64,000 nt of DNA from Dyella nitratireducens (GCF_014642835.1 NZ_BMJA01000001.1:849263-913262), one strand, 5' to 3'; counted from the stretch's first letter, positions 54,297 to 64,000 are shown. Translations and numbers: made by a program. The notes: generated by a model from the sequence alone, not told the origin.

Positions 54297-57104
54297 ATGG
54301 AAAAGAGTTTCGAGCCCCGCCCGATCGAGTCGAAGTGGTATGCCCGCTGGGAGCAAAGCGGTGTATTCCACCCGCCCGGCCACGGCGAGCCGTACTGCAT
54401 CCTGCTGCCGCCGCCGAACGTCACCGGCACCTTGCACATGGGCCACGCGTTTCAGCAGACCGTGATGGACATGCTGATCCGCTACCAGCGCATGCGCGGC
54501 ATGAACACGCTGTGGCAGGTCGGCACCGACCACGCCGGCATCGCCACGCAGAAAATCGTGGAGAACCAGCTCGCGGTAGAGAGCAAGAGCCGCCACGACC
54601 TGGGCCGCGAACCTTTCGTAGAACGCGTGTGGCAGTGGAAGGAAGAATCTGGCTCCACCATCACCAACCAGATGCGCCGCCTCGGCGTGGCCGCCGACTG
54701 GTCGCGCGAGCGCTTCACCATGGACGAAGGGCTGTCGGCCGCCGTGCGCAAGGTGTTCGTGGAGTGGTACCGCGCGGGCCTGATCTACCGCGGCAATCGC
54801 CTGGTGAACTGGGACCCGGTGCTGGGCACGGCCGTGTCCGATCTGGAAGTGAACAATGTCGAGCGCGACGGGCACATGTGGTCGATTCGCTATCCGGTGA
54901 CCGATAGCGACGAAAGCCTCGTCGTCGCCACCACGCGTCCGGAAACCATGCTCGGCGACGTCGCAGTCGCCGTGCATCCGGACGACGAGCGCTATCAGCA
55001 CCTGATCGGCAAGACACTGACGTTGCCGCTCTCAGGCCGCCAGATTCCGGTGATCGCCGATGACTATGTCGATCGCGAATTCGGCACTGGTTGCGTGAAG
55101 ATCACGCCTGCGCATGATTTCAATGACTACGCCATCGGTCAGCGCCACAAGCTCGCGCCGATCGAGATCTTCACGCTCGATGCGAAGATCAACGGCAATG
55201 CGCCTGCGAAGTATCAGGGCATGGATCGCTACGAGGCACGCAAGGCCGTGCTCGCCGATCTCGAAACGGCCGAACTGTTGGTGGAAACCAAACCGCACAA
55301 ACTGCAGGTGCCGGTCAGCCAGCGCTCGGATGCAGTGATCGAACCGATGCTCACCGACCAGTGGTTCGTCGATCTCACCAGCGAGAAAGGTCGTAGCGCG
55401 ATCACCGAACCTGCGCTTGATGCAGTGCGCTCAGGCGCGATCAAGTTCGTCCCGGAAAACTGGACGACGACCTACACGCAATGGCTGGAAAACATCCAGG
55501 ACTGGTGCATCAGCCGCCAACTGTGGTGGGGCCATCGCATTCCGGCGTGGTATGACGGGGCCGGCAATATTTTCGTCGGCGAAGACGAAGCCGATGCGCG
55601 CAAGCATGCTTCCATCGAACCCGTTGGTGCGTTGAAGCAAGATGAGGATGTACTCGACACCTGGTTCAGCTCCGCACTGTGGCCGTTCTCCACCCTGGGC
55701 TGGCCGTTCCACGGCGAGGTGAAGAACGAACGCGGCGACGTGATCGCGAACTGGGAACGCGACAAGCTCTTTCTGCCCAGCGCCGTATTGGTCACCGGCT
55801 TCGACATCATCTTCTTCTGGGTCGCGCGCATGGTGATGGCGACTTTGTACTTCACCAAGCAGGTGCCGTTCCGCGAGGTGTACATCAACGCTATCGTGCG
55901 CGATGCGGAAGGCCAGAAGATGTCCAAGTCCAAGGGCAACACGCTGGACCCGTTGGACCTGATCGACGGCATCGAGCTGGAGCCGCTGGTCGAGAAATCC
56001 ACCAAGTCGCTGCTGATTCCGCAGGTGCGTGAGAAGGTGGAAAAGCGCATCCGCAAGGATTATCCGCAAGGCATTTCCGCCATCGGCACCGATGCGTTGC
56101 GATTTACTTTCGCGGCGCTAGCCAGCTACAGCCGCACGATCAATTTCGATCTCAAGCGTGCGGAAGGTTACAAGGCGTTCTGCAACAAACTGTGGAATGC
56201 GGCGCGCTTCGTGCTGATGAATCTGCCGGAAGGCGAATTGCCCGCGCCGGCTGGTGCGCCGGTCACTGAAGCGGAGCGCTGGATTCTCACGCGCTTGAAG
56301 CACACGCTGGTGGAGGTGGAGCAGCACTTCGTCACTTATCGTTTCGACCTGCTGGCGCAGGCGCTGTATGAGTTCGTGTGGAACGAATACTGCGACTGGT
56401 TCCTGGAACTGTCCAAGCCGGCCTTGAACGGCGACGATGCCGTTGCCGCGGCGTCGACGCGCCATACGCTGCTGGTGGTGCTGGAAACCGTACTGCGCGC
56501 GCTGCATCCGATCATTCCGTTTATCACCGAGGAAATCTGGCAATCGGTGGCGCCGAAGCTCGGTATTCAGGCTGAAAGCATCTTCCTGTGCCAGTGGCCG
56601 AATGCTGGCGAGATGGCCGCAGATGAAGCAGCGACCGCCGAGATCGAGTGGTACAAGAACGTGCTGAGCGGTATTCGCCGCATCCGCGCGGAAATGAACA
56701 TCGCGCCCGGCAAGACCATTCCCTTGCTGCTGGCCGATGGTGATGCCAGCGATCGTGCACGCGCCGCCAAGTTCGCTGCACAAATCAGCTTCCTTGCGCG
56801 CGTGGAAGCACCACAGTGGATTGCCACCGGCGCGGACGAACCCGCTGCCGCCGCAGCCGTGGTCGGCACGCTGCGCGTGCTGATTCCTCTTGCCGGCCTG
56901 ATCGATCTCGACGCTGAGAAAACACGCCTGAGCAAGGAAATCGCCAAGATCGAAGGCGAAATCAAGAAGTGCGAGAACAAGCTGGGCAATGCCAACTTCG
57001 TGGCGAATGCACCGACGGAAGTGGTGGCGCAGGAGCGGCAGCGTATTGCGGATTGGGGGACGCAGTTGGGTGCGTTGCGTGAGCAGATGCGCAAGCTCGG
57101 CTGA
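54297..57104 (+). CDS. valS: Valyl-tRNA synthetase
   Basis: The start is taken at ATG 54297, giving 935 residues. The class I signatures are present: [15 protein letters not shown] (HIGH equivalent) and [14 protein letters not shown]. An editing domain lies between, and a C-terminal coiled coil closes the protein. It is full length and ordinary. Confidence 0.97.
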   Translation: MEKSFEPRPIESKWYARWEQSGVFHPPGHGEPYCILLPPPNVTGTLHMGHAFQQTVMDMLIRYQRMRGMNTLWQVGTDHAGIATQKIVENQLAVESKSRHDLGREPFVERVWQWKEESGSTITNQMRRLGVAADWSRERFTMDEGLSAAVRKVFVEWYRAGLIYRGNRLVNWDPVLGTAVSDLEVNNVERDGHMWSIRYPVTDSDESLVVATTRPETMLGDVAVAVHPDDERYQHLIGKTLTLPLSGRQIPVIADDYVDREFGTGCVKITPAHDFNDYAIGQRHKLAPIEIFTLDAKINGNAPAKYQGMDRYEARKAVLADLETAELLVETKPHKLQVPVSQRSDAVIEPMLTDQWFVDLTSEKGRSAITEPALDAVRSGAIKFVPENWTTTYTQWLENIQDWCISRQLWWGHRIPAWYDGAGNIFVGEDEADARKHASIEPVGALKQDEDVLDTWFSSALWPFSTLGWPFHGEVKNERGDVIANWERDKLFLPSAVLVTGFDIIFFWVARMVMATLYFTKQVPFREVYINAIVRDAEGQKMSKSKGNTLDPLDLIDGIELEPLVEKSTKSLLIPQVREKVEKRIRKDYPQGISAIGTDALRFTFAALASYSRTINFDLKRAEGYKAFCNKLWNAARFVLMNLPEGELPAPAGAPVTEAERWILTRLKHTLVEVEQHFVTYRFDLLAQALYEFVWNEYCDWFLELSKPALNGDDAVAAASTRHTLLVVLETVLRALHPIIPFITEEIWQSVAPKLGIQAESIFLCQWPNAGEMAADEAATAEIEWYKNVLSGIRRIRAEMNIAPGKTIPLLLADGDASDRARAAKFAAQISFLARVEAPQWIATGADEPAAAAAVVGTLRVLIPLAGLIDLDAEKTRLSKEIAKIEGEIKKCENKLGNANFVANAPTEVVAQERQRIADWGTQLGALREQMRKLG

Positions 57105-57122
57105 TACGCGATGCCTCCTACT

Positions 57123-57145
57123 CCCTCTCCCCTCCGGGGAGAGGG
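57123..57145. repeat. CCCTCTCCC palindrome
   Basis: A hairpin CCCTCTCCC-CTCCGG-GGAGAGGG directly behind valS. It has relatives at 39038-39163 and 63641-63663. Confidence 0.6.
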
Positions 57146-57189
57146 TTGGGGTGAGGGGCAAATCTCGCCGATAAATTCGCTCATTCCGC

Positions 57190-57263
57190 ACCGTCATTCC
57201 GGCGAAGGCCGGAATCCATGGCGAGTGCGAAGCATGGATTCCGGCCTTCGCCGGAATGACGGT
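57190..57263. repeat. ACCGTCATTCCGGCG-type repeat pair
   Basis: Two inverted copies of a unit with the core ATTCCGGCGAAGGCCGGAAT form a nearly perfect long palindrome between valS and rimI. It is followed 13 bases later by a GTAGGTTGGGGT element, so two repeat families sit side by side. Confidence 0.85.
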
Positions 57264-57276
57264 GCGCTTAAGACAT

Positions 57277-57348
57277 GTAGGTTGGGGTGCAAACCCCAAC
57301 ATCGCGCAGTATGGAGATGACAATGTTGGGGTTTGCACCCCAACCTAC
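57277..57348. repeat. GTAGGTTGGGGT palindromic repeat, copy 4
   Basis: Perfect inverted arms of about 25 bases with a spacer of about 22. The right arm supplies the TAG stop of rimI on the minus strand (57345-57347). Confidence 0.9.
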
Positions 57349-57815
57349 GACGGAAACTCCAACGCCATCACGATCGCATCCTCGCGCCCATCATGCGCCG
57401 GGTAATACCTCGGCCGTCGCCCGATCTCATGGAAACCCAGCGACACATACAGCGCCTGCGCATTCGGATTGGACGGCCGCACTTCCAGAAACACCCGCTC
57501 GGCACCATTCCAGCGCGCGATATCCAGCAGGCGTTTCATCAAGTGTCGACCAAAACCCTGCCCGCGCTGATCCGGCGCAATGCACACGTTCAACACGTGC
57601 GCCTCGCCCGCGCCGATCGAAAGAATGCCGTAGCCGATGATTCTTCCTGCCAGACACAGCACCCAGGATGGATGCCCCGCCTTCAGGCAATCGCCGAAGA
57701 TGCCCAGGCTCCACGGAAACGCATAGGAAGCATGTTCCAGCTCGCTGACTCGCGGCAGGTCTTCCCGCCGCATCGCGCGCATCTCCAGTGAGGGGCGCGC
57801 GACCGCAACCATCAT
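57345..57815 (-). CDS. rimI: Ribosomal protein S18 alanine N-acetyltransferase RimI
   Basis: The start at ATG 57815 gives 156 residues. The GNAT acetyl-CoA loop is visible (CIAPDQRGQGFGRHLM), followed by FLEVRPSNPNAQALYVSLGF, the RimI signature. The start overlaps the end of the upstream gene by 4 bases, resembling the holD-rimI pair of enterobacteria. Confidence 0.92.
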   Translation of the reverse strand: MMVAVARPSLEMRAMRREDLPRVSELEHASYAFPWSLGIFGDCLKAGHPSWVLCLAGRIIGYGILSIGAGEAHVLNVCIAPDQRGQGFGRHLMKRLLDIARWNGAERVFLEVRPSNPNAQALYVSLGFHEIGRRPRYYPAHDGREDAIVMALEFPS

Positions 57816-58297
57816 TGGCCCCCGGCCGCCAGGGCGCGGCGCAGGGTACGCAACGCCTGCCATAGTCGCCGCTTGGCGCTGGCCTGCGTGAGGATGTCCG
57901 CGGGCGTATCGGCCAGCACGATATGCGCGTCGCGCATGACTTGCGCCGGCAGCGCACGTCCAAGCGCGTGGGCCTGGGCCTGACCGAAGACCAGATAGGC
58001 CGGCACGTGCGGTACTTGCATGGTTTCGTCGCCGAGCGCCTCGATGCGCGGAGCACGCGCAAGCTGGGCGCCGAAAGCCGATAGCGCGCGCCCGAGCAGA
58101 TCGAGCTCACGCACCGCGCAGCCGGTCGGCAGCACCACCACAACACCGGCGCTGGCCGATGCCTGTTGAACGTCAGCGGATTGGACAGGCGACGCGGCAG
58201 GTGCCGTCCCGACGACCGTCCGCCGTTGCCACGCCACCACGCCTAATGTGCGCAGCACGCGGGCGCGATGCACCGGGCTGGCAACGACAGCGCTCAT
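57812..58297 (-). CDS. Unnamed protein in holD position (possible DNA polymerase III psi)
   Basis: The start at ATG 58297 gives 161 residues, 4 bases overlapping each neighbour. The N-terminal SPVHRARVLRTLGVVAW resembles the short clamp-loader-contacting helix of HolD (psi). The rest is Ala/Arg-rich with a single alpha/beta-like domain (VVVVLPTGCAVRELDLLGRAL, DAHIVLADTPADIL). The gene order with rimI matches holD-rimI of E. coli. Identity is inferred from context plus weak similarity. Confidence 0.45.
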   Translation of the reverse strand: MSAVVASPVHRARVLRTLGVVAWQRRTVVGTAPAASPVQSADVQQASASAGVVVVLPTGCAVRELDLLGRALSAFGAQLARAPRIEALGDETMQVPHVPAYLVFGQAQAHALGRALPAQVMRDAHIVLADTPADILTQASAKRRLWQALRTLRRALAAGGQ

Positions 58298-59070
58298 ACC
58301 GCTCCACGGCGCGAACGCTTGCGATGCGTGGCAAGCCCCCACACCGTCACCACCGGTCCGGACAGCAGGAATAGCGAAAACACCGCCAGCAGCACGCGCG
58401 GCGGATCGACGAAGAACGGCACCAGGATCAGCACGGCCATCAGGATCCACAGGAACGGCACCTTGTCGCCCATCGGCAAGGACTTGAAGCTGTAATAGCG
58501 GAAGCGGCTCACCATCAGCAAGCCCACGATTACCGCCATGAACGGCATGACCATGTTGAGATCGTCGCCGCCGTAGCCCCAGCTATCCATGCTCCACACG
58601 AACGACATGCATACCGCCGCCGCCGCCGGGCTGGGCAGACCCTGGAAATAGCGCTTGTCGGCGACGCCCACCTGGGTGTTGAAACGCGCCAGGCGCAGCG
58701 CGGCGCAGACGGCGTAGATAAAGGCTGCCGCCCAGCCGATCTTGCCCGGCAACGGCCCGAACTCGCGCAGGCTGGAGAGCGACCAGTTGTACATCACCAG
58801 CGAAGGCGCCAGGCCGAAGCTCACCAGGTCGGAAAGCGAGTCGTATTGCACGCCGAATTCGCTCTGCGTGTGGGTGAGGCGCGCCACGCGGCCGTCGATG
58901 CCATCCAGCAGGGCCGCCACGAACACGGCAATGGCCGCGTCGGTAAAACGCCCGCCAATGCTCACGACAATGGCGTAGAAACCGGCGAACATGGCGCCGG
59001 TGGTGAACAGGTTCGGCAGGAGGTAAATACCGCGATGCCGCGGCACCTTGGCTGGTGTCGTCTCGGTCAT
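58294..59070 (-). CDS. pssA: CDP-diacylglycerol-serine O-phosphatidyltransferase
   Basis: PssA makes phosphatidylserine from CDP-diacylglycerol and serine. Start placed at ATG 59070 (258 residues); ATG 59082 is an alternative. RGIYLLPNLFTTGAMFAGFYA, the CDP-alcohol motif DGIDGRVAR with YDSLSDLVSFG, and about seven membrane helices are visible. This is the membrane-embedded PssA type, not the soluble E. coli type. Confidence 0.92.
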   Translation of the reverse strand: MTETTPAKVPRHRGIYLLPNLFTTGAMFAGFYAIVVSIGGRFTDAAIAVFVAALLDGIDGRVARLTHTQSEFGVQYDSLSDLVSFGLAPSLVMYNWSLSSLREFGPLPGKIGWAAAFIYAVCAALRLARFNTQVGVADKRYFQGLPSPAAAAVCMSFVWSMDSWGYGGDDLNMVMPFMAVIVGLLMVSRFRYYSFKSLPMGDKVPFLWILMAVLILVPFFVDPPRVLLAVFSLFLLSGPVVTVWGLATHRKRSRRGAV

Positions 59071-59269
59071 GAAGCCATCCATGATGGAATGGAGCCAGTT
59101 TAGCAGGGTGGTGGGCGGCGCTTTCAGGGCCGCAGACGAGGAGCCGCACCGAACAATCGTGCGAGCCAGCACGTTCCCGATACTCCGTCCGCATTGCCCG
59201 CTTGAGTCCCAACCGCGCCGGTTGTTAACTAGCCGTGTTTTCCACCTTCCCGCTTTTTGGAGTCTGCTC

Positions 59270-59722
59270 ATGCGTCGACTGTCCATTGCTCTGGCGCTGC
59301 TGTTGGTCGCGCCCCTGGCCTGCGCCCAGGTCTACAAGTGGACCGACGCCCATGGCACCGTCCACTACTCCGAATCCCCGCCGCCGACCGGCACCAAGTA
59401 CTCCCAGGTCAGCATCAGCACCGGCAGCTCCGCGCCGGCATCCGATAACGCCACGCCGGCTTCCACTTCCACAAGCAGCAGCAATAGCAACGACTCTTCG
59501 CAGAGTGGCAATACCGCGCAACAGGGCAACGTGGCTGACACCCCGGAGAACCGCGCCAAACTGTGCACCTCGCTGAAGGCAAACATCACCACGCTGCAGG
59601 GCAGCGGCCCCGTGGTCATGACCGGTACCGGCGGCCAGCAGCAGTTGCTCAATCAGGATCAGCGCAAGCAGCAATTGGATGCCAGCCAGTCGCAGTACAG
59701 CCAGTACTGCGCGAATCAGTAA
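59270..59722 (+). CDS. DUF4124 domain protein, exported
   Basis: The start at ATG 59270 gives 150 residues. A signal peptide (LSIALALLLVAPLACAQ) is followed at once by the DUF4124 domain (VYKWTDAHGTVHYSESPP). A Ser/Thr/Asn-rich linker and a helical C-terminus come after (LCTSLKANITTLQGSGPVV, QSQYSQYCANQ). Function is unknown and a periplasmic location is predicted. Confidence 0.9.
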   Translation: MRRLSIALALLLVAPLACAQVYKWTDAHGTVHYSESPPPTGTKYSQVSISTGSSAPASDNATPASTSTSSSNSNDSSQSGNTAQQGNVADTPENRAKLCTSLKANITTLQGSGPVVMTGTGGQQQLLNQDQRKQQLDASQSQYSQYCANQ

Positions 59723-59726
59723 CTCG

Positions 59727-59798
59727 CAGGTTGGGGTGCAAACCCCAACATCGCCATGTTCATCGGATCGGTATGTTGGGGTTTGCACCCCAACCTAC
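59727..59798. repeat. GTAGGTTGGGGT palindromic repeat, copy 5
   Basis: Inverted arms of about 24 bases, the left one beginning CAGGTTGGGG instead of TAGGTTGGGG. It begins 5 bases after the DUF4124 stop and ends about 70 bases before proS. Confidence 0.88.
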
Positions 59799-59867
59799 GA
59801 AGATCGCCTGCTGCACTCAAACTGCCGGCTATAATCGACGCTTTATCCCGATAGCCGACCCGTCCCC

Positions 59868-61568
59868 ATGCGCCTTAGCCAATTCCACCTGGCCACCGTC
59901 AAGGAAGTCCCTGCCGATGCCGAGATCGCCAGCCACCAGCTGATGATCCGCGCCGGCATGATCCGCAAGCTCGCCTCCGGCCTGTACACCTGGTCGCCGC
60001 TGGGTCTGCGCGTGTTGCGCAAGGTGGAAGCGGTCGTGCGCGAGGAAATGAACCGCGCCGGTGCGATCGAAATGCTGATGCCGTCGGTGCAGCCGCGTGA
60101 ATTGTGGGAAGAAACCGGCCGCTGGGAAAAATTCGGCGGGCAGTTGCTCAAGATCAAAGATCGCAAGGAGCAGGAGTTCTGTTACGGCCCCACGCATGAA
60201 GAAGTCGTCACCGATTTCGCGCGCAACGAGCTGAAGAGCTACAAGCAGCTGCCGATCAACTTCTATCAGATCCAGACCAAGTTCCGCGACGAAATCCGTC
60301 CGCGCTTCGGCGTCATGCGCGCGCGCGAATTCCTGATGAAGGATGCGTACTCTTTCCATCTCACACAGGAATCGCTCGGCGAAACCTACGATGCGATGTA
60401 CCAGGCATACACGCGCATCTTCACCCGCCTCGGGCTGAAGTTCCGCGCCGTGCAGGCGGATACCGGTGCCATCGGTGGCAACGCCAGCCACGAATTCCAG
60501 GTCTTGGCCGATTCTGGCGAAGACGTGCTCGCCTTCTCCGATGGTTCCGAGTACGCCGCCAACCTCGAAAAAGCCGAAGCCGTCGCGCCCGCCCTCAGCC
60601 GCCCTGCTCCTTCGGCTGCGCTGCAGCGCGTGGACACGCCGCGCGTGCGCACCGTGGAGGACGTCACCAAGCACTTCGGCATCACCGCCGACCATGTCTT
60701 GAAGACCTTGCTGGTGCGCGGCAAGGACGGCCTGGTGGCGCTGTGCCTGCGCGGCGATCACGAGATCAACGAGGTGAAGGCCGGCAAGCTTGCCGAGTTG
60801 CCGGGCGAATCCGTGCTGGCTTCCGACGAAGAAATCCTCGCCGCCGTCGGTGTGCGTCCTGGCTTCATCGGCCCCGTGGGCCTACCCGGCAACATCCCCG
60901 TGATCGTCGACCGCAGCGCAGCGGTGCTGGCCGATTTCGTGTGTGGCGGCAATGCCAACGATACCCATTACACCGGCGCCAACTGGGAACGTGATGCGCG
61001 CATCACACGCGTGGAAGACCTTCGCCAGGTGGTCGCGGGCGATCCCTCGCCGGATGGCCACGGCACGCTGCGGATCGCACGTGGCATCGAAGTCGGCCAC
61101 GTATTCCAGCTCGGCAGCAAATATGCCGAAGCGCTCAATGCCACCGTGCTCGACGACCAGGGCAAGAAGCAGGTGATGCTGATGGGCTGCTACGGCATCG
61201 GCGTCAGCCGCATCGCCGCCGCCGCCATCGAACAGTGCCATGACGACGCCGGCATCATCTGGCCCGAGCCGATGGCGCCCTGGCGCGTGGCGGTATGCGT
61301 GATCAATCCCAAGAACGCGCCGGACGTACATGCCGCTGCCGAATCGCTTTACGACGAACTTAGCGCACGCGGCATTGAAACCGTGTGGGACGACCGCGGC
61401 CTGCGCCCCGGCGCGATGTTCGCCGATATGGAACTGATCGGCATTCCGCATCGCGTGGTGGTCAGCGAACGCGGCCTCGCCGCCGGCACATTGGAATATC
61501 GCGCGCGCACCGCGAGTGAGAGCAGTGCCATTACGCGTGATGAGCTATTTGAAATTTTGGCTGGTTAG
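59868..61568 (+). CDS. proS: Prolyl-tRNA synthetase
   Basis: The 566-residue product is the bacterial class II enzyme with a YbaK-like editing insertion (about 235-375, with [22 protein letters not shown]). The motif-2 region [21 protein letters not shown] and the anticodon-binding C-terminal domain are intact. Length is normal. Confidence 0.97.
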   Translation: MRLSQFHLATVKEVPADAEIASHQLMIRAGMIRKLASGLYTWSPLGLRVLRKVEAVVREEMNRAGAIEMLMPSVQPRELWEETGRWEKFGGQLLKIKDRKEQEFCYGPTHEEVVTDFARNELKSYKQLPINFYQIQTKFRDEIRPRFGVMRAREFLMKDAYSFHLTQESLGETYDAMYQAYTRIFTRLGLKFRAVQADTGAIGGNASHEFQVLADSGEDVLAFSDGSEYAANLEKAEAVAPALSRPAPSAALQRVDTPRVRTVEDVTKHFGITADHVLKTLLVRGKDGLVALCLRGDHEINEVKAGKLAELPGESVLASDEEILAAVGVRPGFIGPVGLPGNIPVIVDRSAAVLADFVCGGNANDTHYTGANWERDARITRVEDLRQVVAGDPSPDGHGTLRIARGIEVGHVFQLGSKYAEALNATVLDDQGKKQVMLMGCYGIGVSRIAAAAIEQCHDDAGIIWPEPMAPWRVAVCVINPKNAPDVHAAAESLYDELSARGIETVWDDRGLRPGAMFADMELIGIPHRVVVSERGLAAGTLEYRARTASESSAITRDELFEILAG

Positions 61569-61594
61569 GCTGTCCTGAAGATACGCCCCACACG

Positions 61595-61626
61595 ACCGTC
61601 ATTCCCGCGAAAGCGGGAATGACGGT
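61595..61626. repeat. ACCGTCATTCCCGCG single REP palindrome
   Basis: A single 32-base palindrome with the core ATTCCCGCGAAAGCGGGAAT after proS, the same unit as in 30031-30115. Confidence 0.85.
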
Positions 61627-61681
61627 CTTCTGGAAATTCGGGTACAGCGCTGCAAGCCTGCATTTGCATCGTGCCAAACAC

Positions 61682-61705
61682 AAGGCCGCCCAGAGCGGCC
61701 TTTTT
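61682..61705 (+). terminator. Intrinsic terminator downstream of proS
   Basis: The stem GGCCGC (61684-61689) with GCGGCC (61695-61700) and a 5-base loop is followed by TTTTT (61701-61705). Confidence 0.8.
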
Positions 61706-61872
61706 CATGTCATCGATGGCTTCATTAGCTGAAGGAAAATCATTTTTCCTACACAGCCATGCTTTACAATTTTGCAATTAATGCGAGAAAATCGAAAATG
61801 CGCCCGGGCATTTACTTCTAAATCAATAGCCCGGAATGTCCTGCTCATTTCTCTTTTACCGGAGCCCACCTT

Positions 61873-62202
61873 ATGGCCATTGATATCAAGAGCCTCAACC
61901 ATAATCAGCTCAATGACCTGATTCAGAAGGCGCAAGCGCGCCAGCAAGAACTCGAGAAAGAAAAAGTCTCCCGCGTGCGCGAAAAGGTGTTCGCCTTGCT
62001 GAAGGCCGAAGGCATCAGCTTTGAAGAAGTATTCGGCGGCGGTGGTGTCGTTCGCGGCAAGCGTCGCGGCACTGGCACCGTGGCACCGAAATATCGCAAT
62101 CCGGCCGATCCGGAACAGACCTGGTCGGGCCGCGGCAAGCGTCCGCGCTGGTTCAACGATGCGTTGAAGGCCGGCAAGAAGGAAAAGGATCTGGCGATCT
62201 GA
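61873..62202 (+). CDS. H-NS family nucleoid-associated protein
   Basis: The 109-residue product has an N-terminal coiled-coil oligomerisation region (LNDLIQKAQARQQELEKEK). The C-terminal H-NS DNA-binding domain contains APKYRNPADPEQTWSGRGKRPRWF with the RGKRPRW AT-hook-like loop. Such proteins silence A+T-rich acquired DNA. The A+T-rich accessory genes behind virB6 in this window would be plausible targets. Its own upstream region is A+T-rich. Confidence 0.93.
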   Translation: MAIDIKSLNHNQLNDLIQKAQARQQELEKEKVSRVREKVFALLKAEGISFEEVFGGGGVVRGKRRGTGTVAPKYRNPADPEQTWSGRGKRPRWFNDALKAGKKEKDLAI

Positions 62203-62230
62203 TTTTTTTCGGATTGGGGTTGCAAGAAAA

Positions 62231-62255
62231 CGCCGGCCTCACAGCCGGCGTTTTT
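62231..62255 (+). terminator. Intrinsic terminator of the H-NS family gene
   Basis: CGCCGGC (62231-62237) pairs with GCCGGCG (62244-62250) across a 6-base loop, followed by TTTTT. A GTAGGTTGGGGT repeat begins directly after it. Confidence 0.88.
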
Positions 62256-62321
62256 GTAGGTTGGGGTGCAAACCCCAACATTGCCATGCATAAGAGCGTT
62301 GGGGTTTACACCCCAACCTAC
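62256..62321. repeat. GTAGGTTGGGGT palindromic repeat, copy 6
   Basis: Inverted arms of about 24 bases with a spacer of about 18, between convergent genes. The right arm supplies the TAG stop of the ThrE-type gene on the minus strand (62318-62320). Confidence 0.88.
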
Positions 62322-63604
62322 AACGACCTTCTCGGCGCAATCAGCAACTCGCCAAACATCAACCCCGCCACCAGCGAAATCAAAATCGTCACCAGCAGCA
62401 CGGCGGAATCAAAGCCCAGCGATGCATTGCGCTCGAGCAAATAGGAAACACTGCGAAACCCCACACTTCCCGGCACCAGCAGCAAAATGCCTGGTTCGCG
62501 GATCACCGCACCAGGGCGTCCGGCATAACGCGCGTACACATTCGCCAAGGCGCTCAGCAAGAGTCCGCCGAGAAACACACCGAACGGCGCACCGTTCAAA
62601 TTCGAGGAAATGGCGCCACCCAGGCGCGTCGCCAAATAGCCAACCATCACTGCCATGATCACCGCTGCCCAATCACGCCAGGCCGCGCGGAACAGCATGG
62701 CAAACGCGATCGCCGCCACCAGCAGGGCCGGATAATCCACCCACTCCGGCAACGCAGGCAGCGCGAAATCGCGCGGCTCGATGCCGAACACCGCGCATAT
62801 CTGGGTCGCCGCCACCGTACCGAAGGTGAGCTTGAGCAAAGTCGACATCGCCCCGCCCATGCGGGCCATCCCCGCCACCAGATGCAAGCTGGAAATCTCG
62901 CGCACCGCCGTCGTCAACGACATGCCGGGCACCAGCACGATCAGGCCGGCCAGCACCACCGACTTGATTGCCAGCGGCACCACGAAGGCGCTGAAGACGA
63001 TCGCGACCAAAGTAGCCACCATGGCGCAGATCGCGTCGCTGGCCACCTGCAAACGCGGGCGCGTGGCCGACAGGATGGTGATCATGCCGATGATCAGCCC
63101 TACGAAACCCGCGACGCAAAGATCCACCCACGAGCTATGCAGAAACAGCGCATCGATGGCCGCTGCGGACAAGCCGTAACTGATGATCACGCCAGCCTGC
63201 TGACGCGGCGTGTCCGGCAGCTCCAGCGCGCGCAACAGGCGAAAACCTTCACGCAAATCGAGCTCACCGTTGATCACCCGATCGGCAATCTCGTCGGCGC
63301 GGCACAGCTTGTCCAGGTTCACATCGCCCGGCAGCAGGCGGATCACCTGGGTGACCTGCGCTATGCGCGCCTCATCACCGTGCGCAAGATCCGAGAAGGA
63401 AATAATGATGGCGGTAGGGCTGGACCACACATCCGCACTCAGACCGATGCGCTGCGCCGATCCGCTGATCGCCATCTCCAGGCGCGGCGACGCAGCACCG
63501 TATTTATGCAGGCGCGTGGCAAGTTCCACCAAAAAGGCGATACGGGTATTGAGCGCCGTGGTGGCGAAGGTCGGCAACGTCGATCGGATGGCGGATGTAG
63601 GCAT
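62318..63604 (-). CDS. ThrE-type threonine/serine exporter family protein
   Basis: Start ATG 63604 gives 428 residues. The N-terminal ThrE (DUF1212) domain contains RIAFLVELATRLHKYGAASPRLE. About ten membrane helices follow, covering the fused ThrE and ThrE_2 halves, with LVPGMSLTTAVREISSLHLVAGMARMG as the signature. Members export threonine, serine or short peptides. The substrate here is inferred. Confidence 0.88.
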   Translation of the reverse strand: MPTSAIRSTLPTFATTALNTRIAFLVELATRLHKYGAASPRLEMAISGSAQRIGLSADVWSSPTAIIISFSDLAHGDEARIAQVTQVIRLLPGDVNLDKLCRADEIADRVINGELDLREGFRLLRALELPDTPRQQAGVIISYGLSAAAIDALFLHSSWVDLCVAGFVGLIIGMITILSATRPRLQVASDAICAMVATLVAIVFSAFVVPLAIKSVVLAGLIVLVPGMSLTTAVREISSLHLVAGMARMGGAMSTLLKLTFGTVAATQICAVFGIEPRDFALPALPEWVDYPALLVAAIAFAMLFRAAWRDWAAVIMAVMVGYLATRLGGAISSNLNGAPFGVFLGGLLLSALANVYARYAGRPGAVIREPGILLLVPGSVGFRSVSYLLERNASLGFDSAVLLVTILISLVAGLMFGELLIAPRRSL

Positions 63605-63640
63605 AGCGCCATTGTTACCGTAAGTGCCGCTGCATTTAAG

Positions 63641-63663
63641 CCCTCTCCCCTTCAAGGAGAGGG
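63641..63663. repeat. CCCTCTCCCC palindrome
   Basis: CCCTCTCCCCTTCAAGGAGAGGG lies between the ThrE-type gene and the nfeD-like gene and is related to 57123-57145. Confidence 0.6.
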
Positions 63664-63674
63664 CGCAACGCGCC

Positions 63675-64000
63675 TCAAGCCGGCCGCACCTTCAACGTCG
63701 CCCCTTCCACCGCCACCACTTCCACCGTGCTGCCCGCCGGCAAATCCGGCCCGCTGACCAGCCACTGCCCGTCGCCGACCTTGGCCTTGCCGCGCCCGTT
63801 GACGATGGCTTCGATCAACACGTATCGCCGACCAATCAACTGCTCCCCACGCCGGTTGAGCCGTCCGTCATCCTGCTCGCCTTTCTGCAACGCCGGCCGC
63901 ACGGCATACCAATAGACCGCGCACGACACGAACGCCAGCACCACGAACACGATCGCCTGGACCAGCATCGACAGCCCCGGCAACAGCAGCACCAGCAAGC
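63675..64000 (-). CDS. NfeD-like protein, 5-prime truncated by window edge
   Basis: An open frame enters from the right edge on the minus strand. The visible 107 residues end a short NfeD protein: two hydrophobic segments (LVLLLPGLSMLVQAIVFVVL), then an OB-fold domain with LIGRRYVLIEAIVNGRGKAKVGDGQW and GSTVEVVAVEGATLKVRPA. NfeD pairs with stomatin-like (SPFH) proteins, whose gene is probably beyond the edge. The real start is likely outside the window. Confidence 0.8.
   Translation of the reverse strand, partial: LLVLLLPGLSMLVQAIVFVVLAFVSCAVYWYAVRPALQKGEQDDGRLNRRGEQLIGRRYVLIEAIVNGRGKAKVGDGQWLVSGPDLPAGSTVEVVAVEGATLKVRPA

Noticed and set aside
56118-57338. Open frame of 406 codons on the minus strand opposite the end of valS and the repeats
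   Set aside because: It reads through palindromic repeats and the valS coding region, so it is a shadow.

Overview
The window looks like a chromosomal segment of a gammaproteobacterium in the order Lysobacterales (Xanthomonadales), most likely family Rhodanobacteraceae (a Dyella, Luteibacter, Frateuria or Rhodanobacter relative). This is inferred from protein style, from the xanthomonad order of the virB genes, and from core blocks typical of the order (kdsD-kdsC-lptC-lptA-lptB-rpoN-hpf-hprK-rapZ-pts). Genus placement is a guess. No rRNA, tRNA or CRISPR array was seen.

Region 1 (1-15311) is a type IV secretion system of the xanthomonad interbacterial-killing kind. It holds the end of virB7, then virB8-9-10-11-1-2-3-4-5-6. 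Behind virB6 lies an accessory tail: a secreted DUF4189 protein, a lipoprotein, a DUF2235 (Tle1-like) alpha/beta hydrolase, a coiled-coil membrane protein, a decayed second copy of the virB4 3-prime end, and a CsgG-like lipoprotein with a peptidoglycan-binding domain. The lipoprotein-hydrolase pair looks like an immunity-effector pair. virD4 is not in the window.

Region 2 (15438-23757) is an XRE-type regulator divergent from seven tightly coupled genes: FabH-like ketosynthase, NAD-dependent epimerase/3-beta-HSD-like protein, metallo-beta-lactamase-fold hydrolase, phenylacetate-CoA-ligase/F390-synthetase-like adenylating enzyme, ATP-grasp ligase, acyltransferase-like protein and Rieske oxygenase. 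I do not recognise this set as a described pathway. It is the best candidate here for an undescribed biosynthetic system.

Region 3 (23775-44000) is mostly housekeeping: small VOC and GFA enzymes, hda, an AI-2E family transporter, a CDP-alcohol phosphatidyltransferase, DUF2066, purM-purN, DUF3108, murA, ibaG/bolA, the Kdo and LPS-transport genes, rpoN, hpf, and a PTS phosphorelay (hprK, rapZ, EIIA, HPr, EI) with no sugar permease and no ptsN.

Region 4 (43863-54019) is accessory: a class C beta-lactamase, a large trimeric autotransporter adhesin, a repeat-rich kilobase, an alginate-lyase-family protein, LysR with a divergent YeiH-type exporter, tsaB and a glycosyltransferase-like protein. Region 5 (54297-64000) returns to core genes: valS, rimI with a holD-position gene, pssA, DUF4124, proS, an H-NS family protein, a ThrE-type exporter and the start-truncated nfeD.

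Several families of palindromic repeats sit between genes. One roughly 70-bp family lies at gene ends and supplies the TAG stop codon of at least five genes. A separate 255-bp stretch upstream of purM holds four long inverted repeats in an interleaved order.
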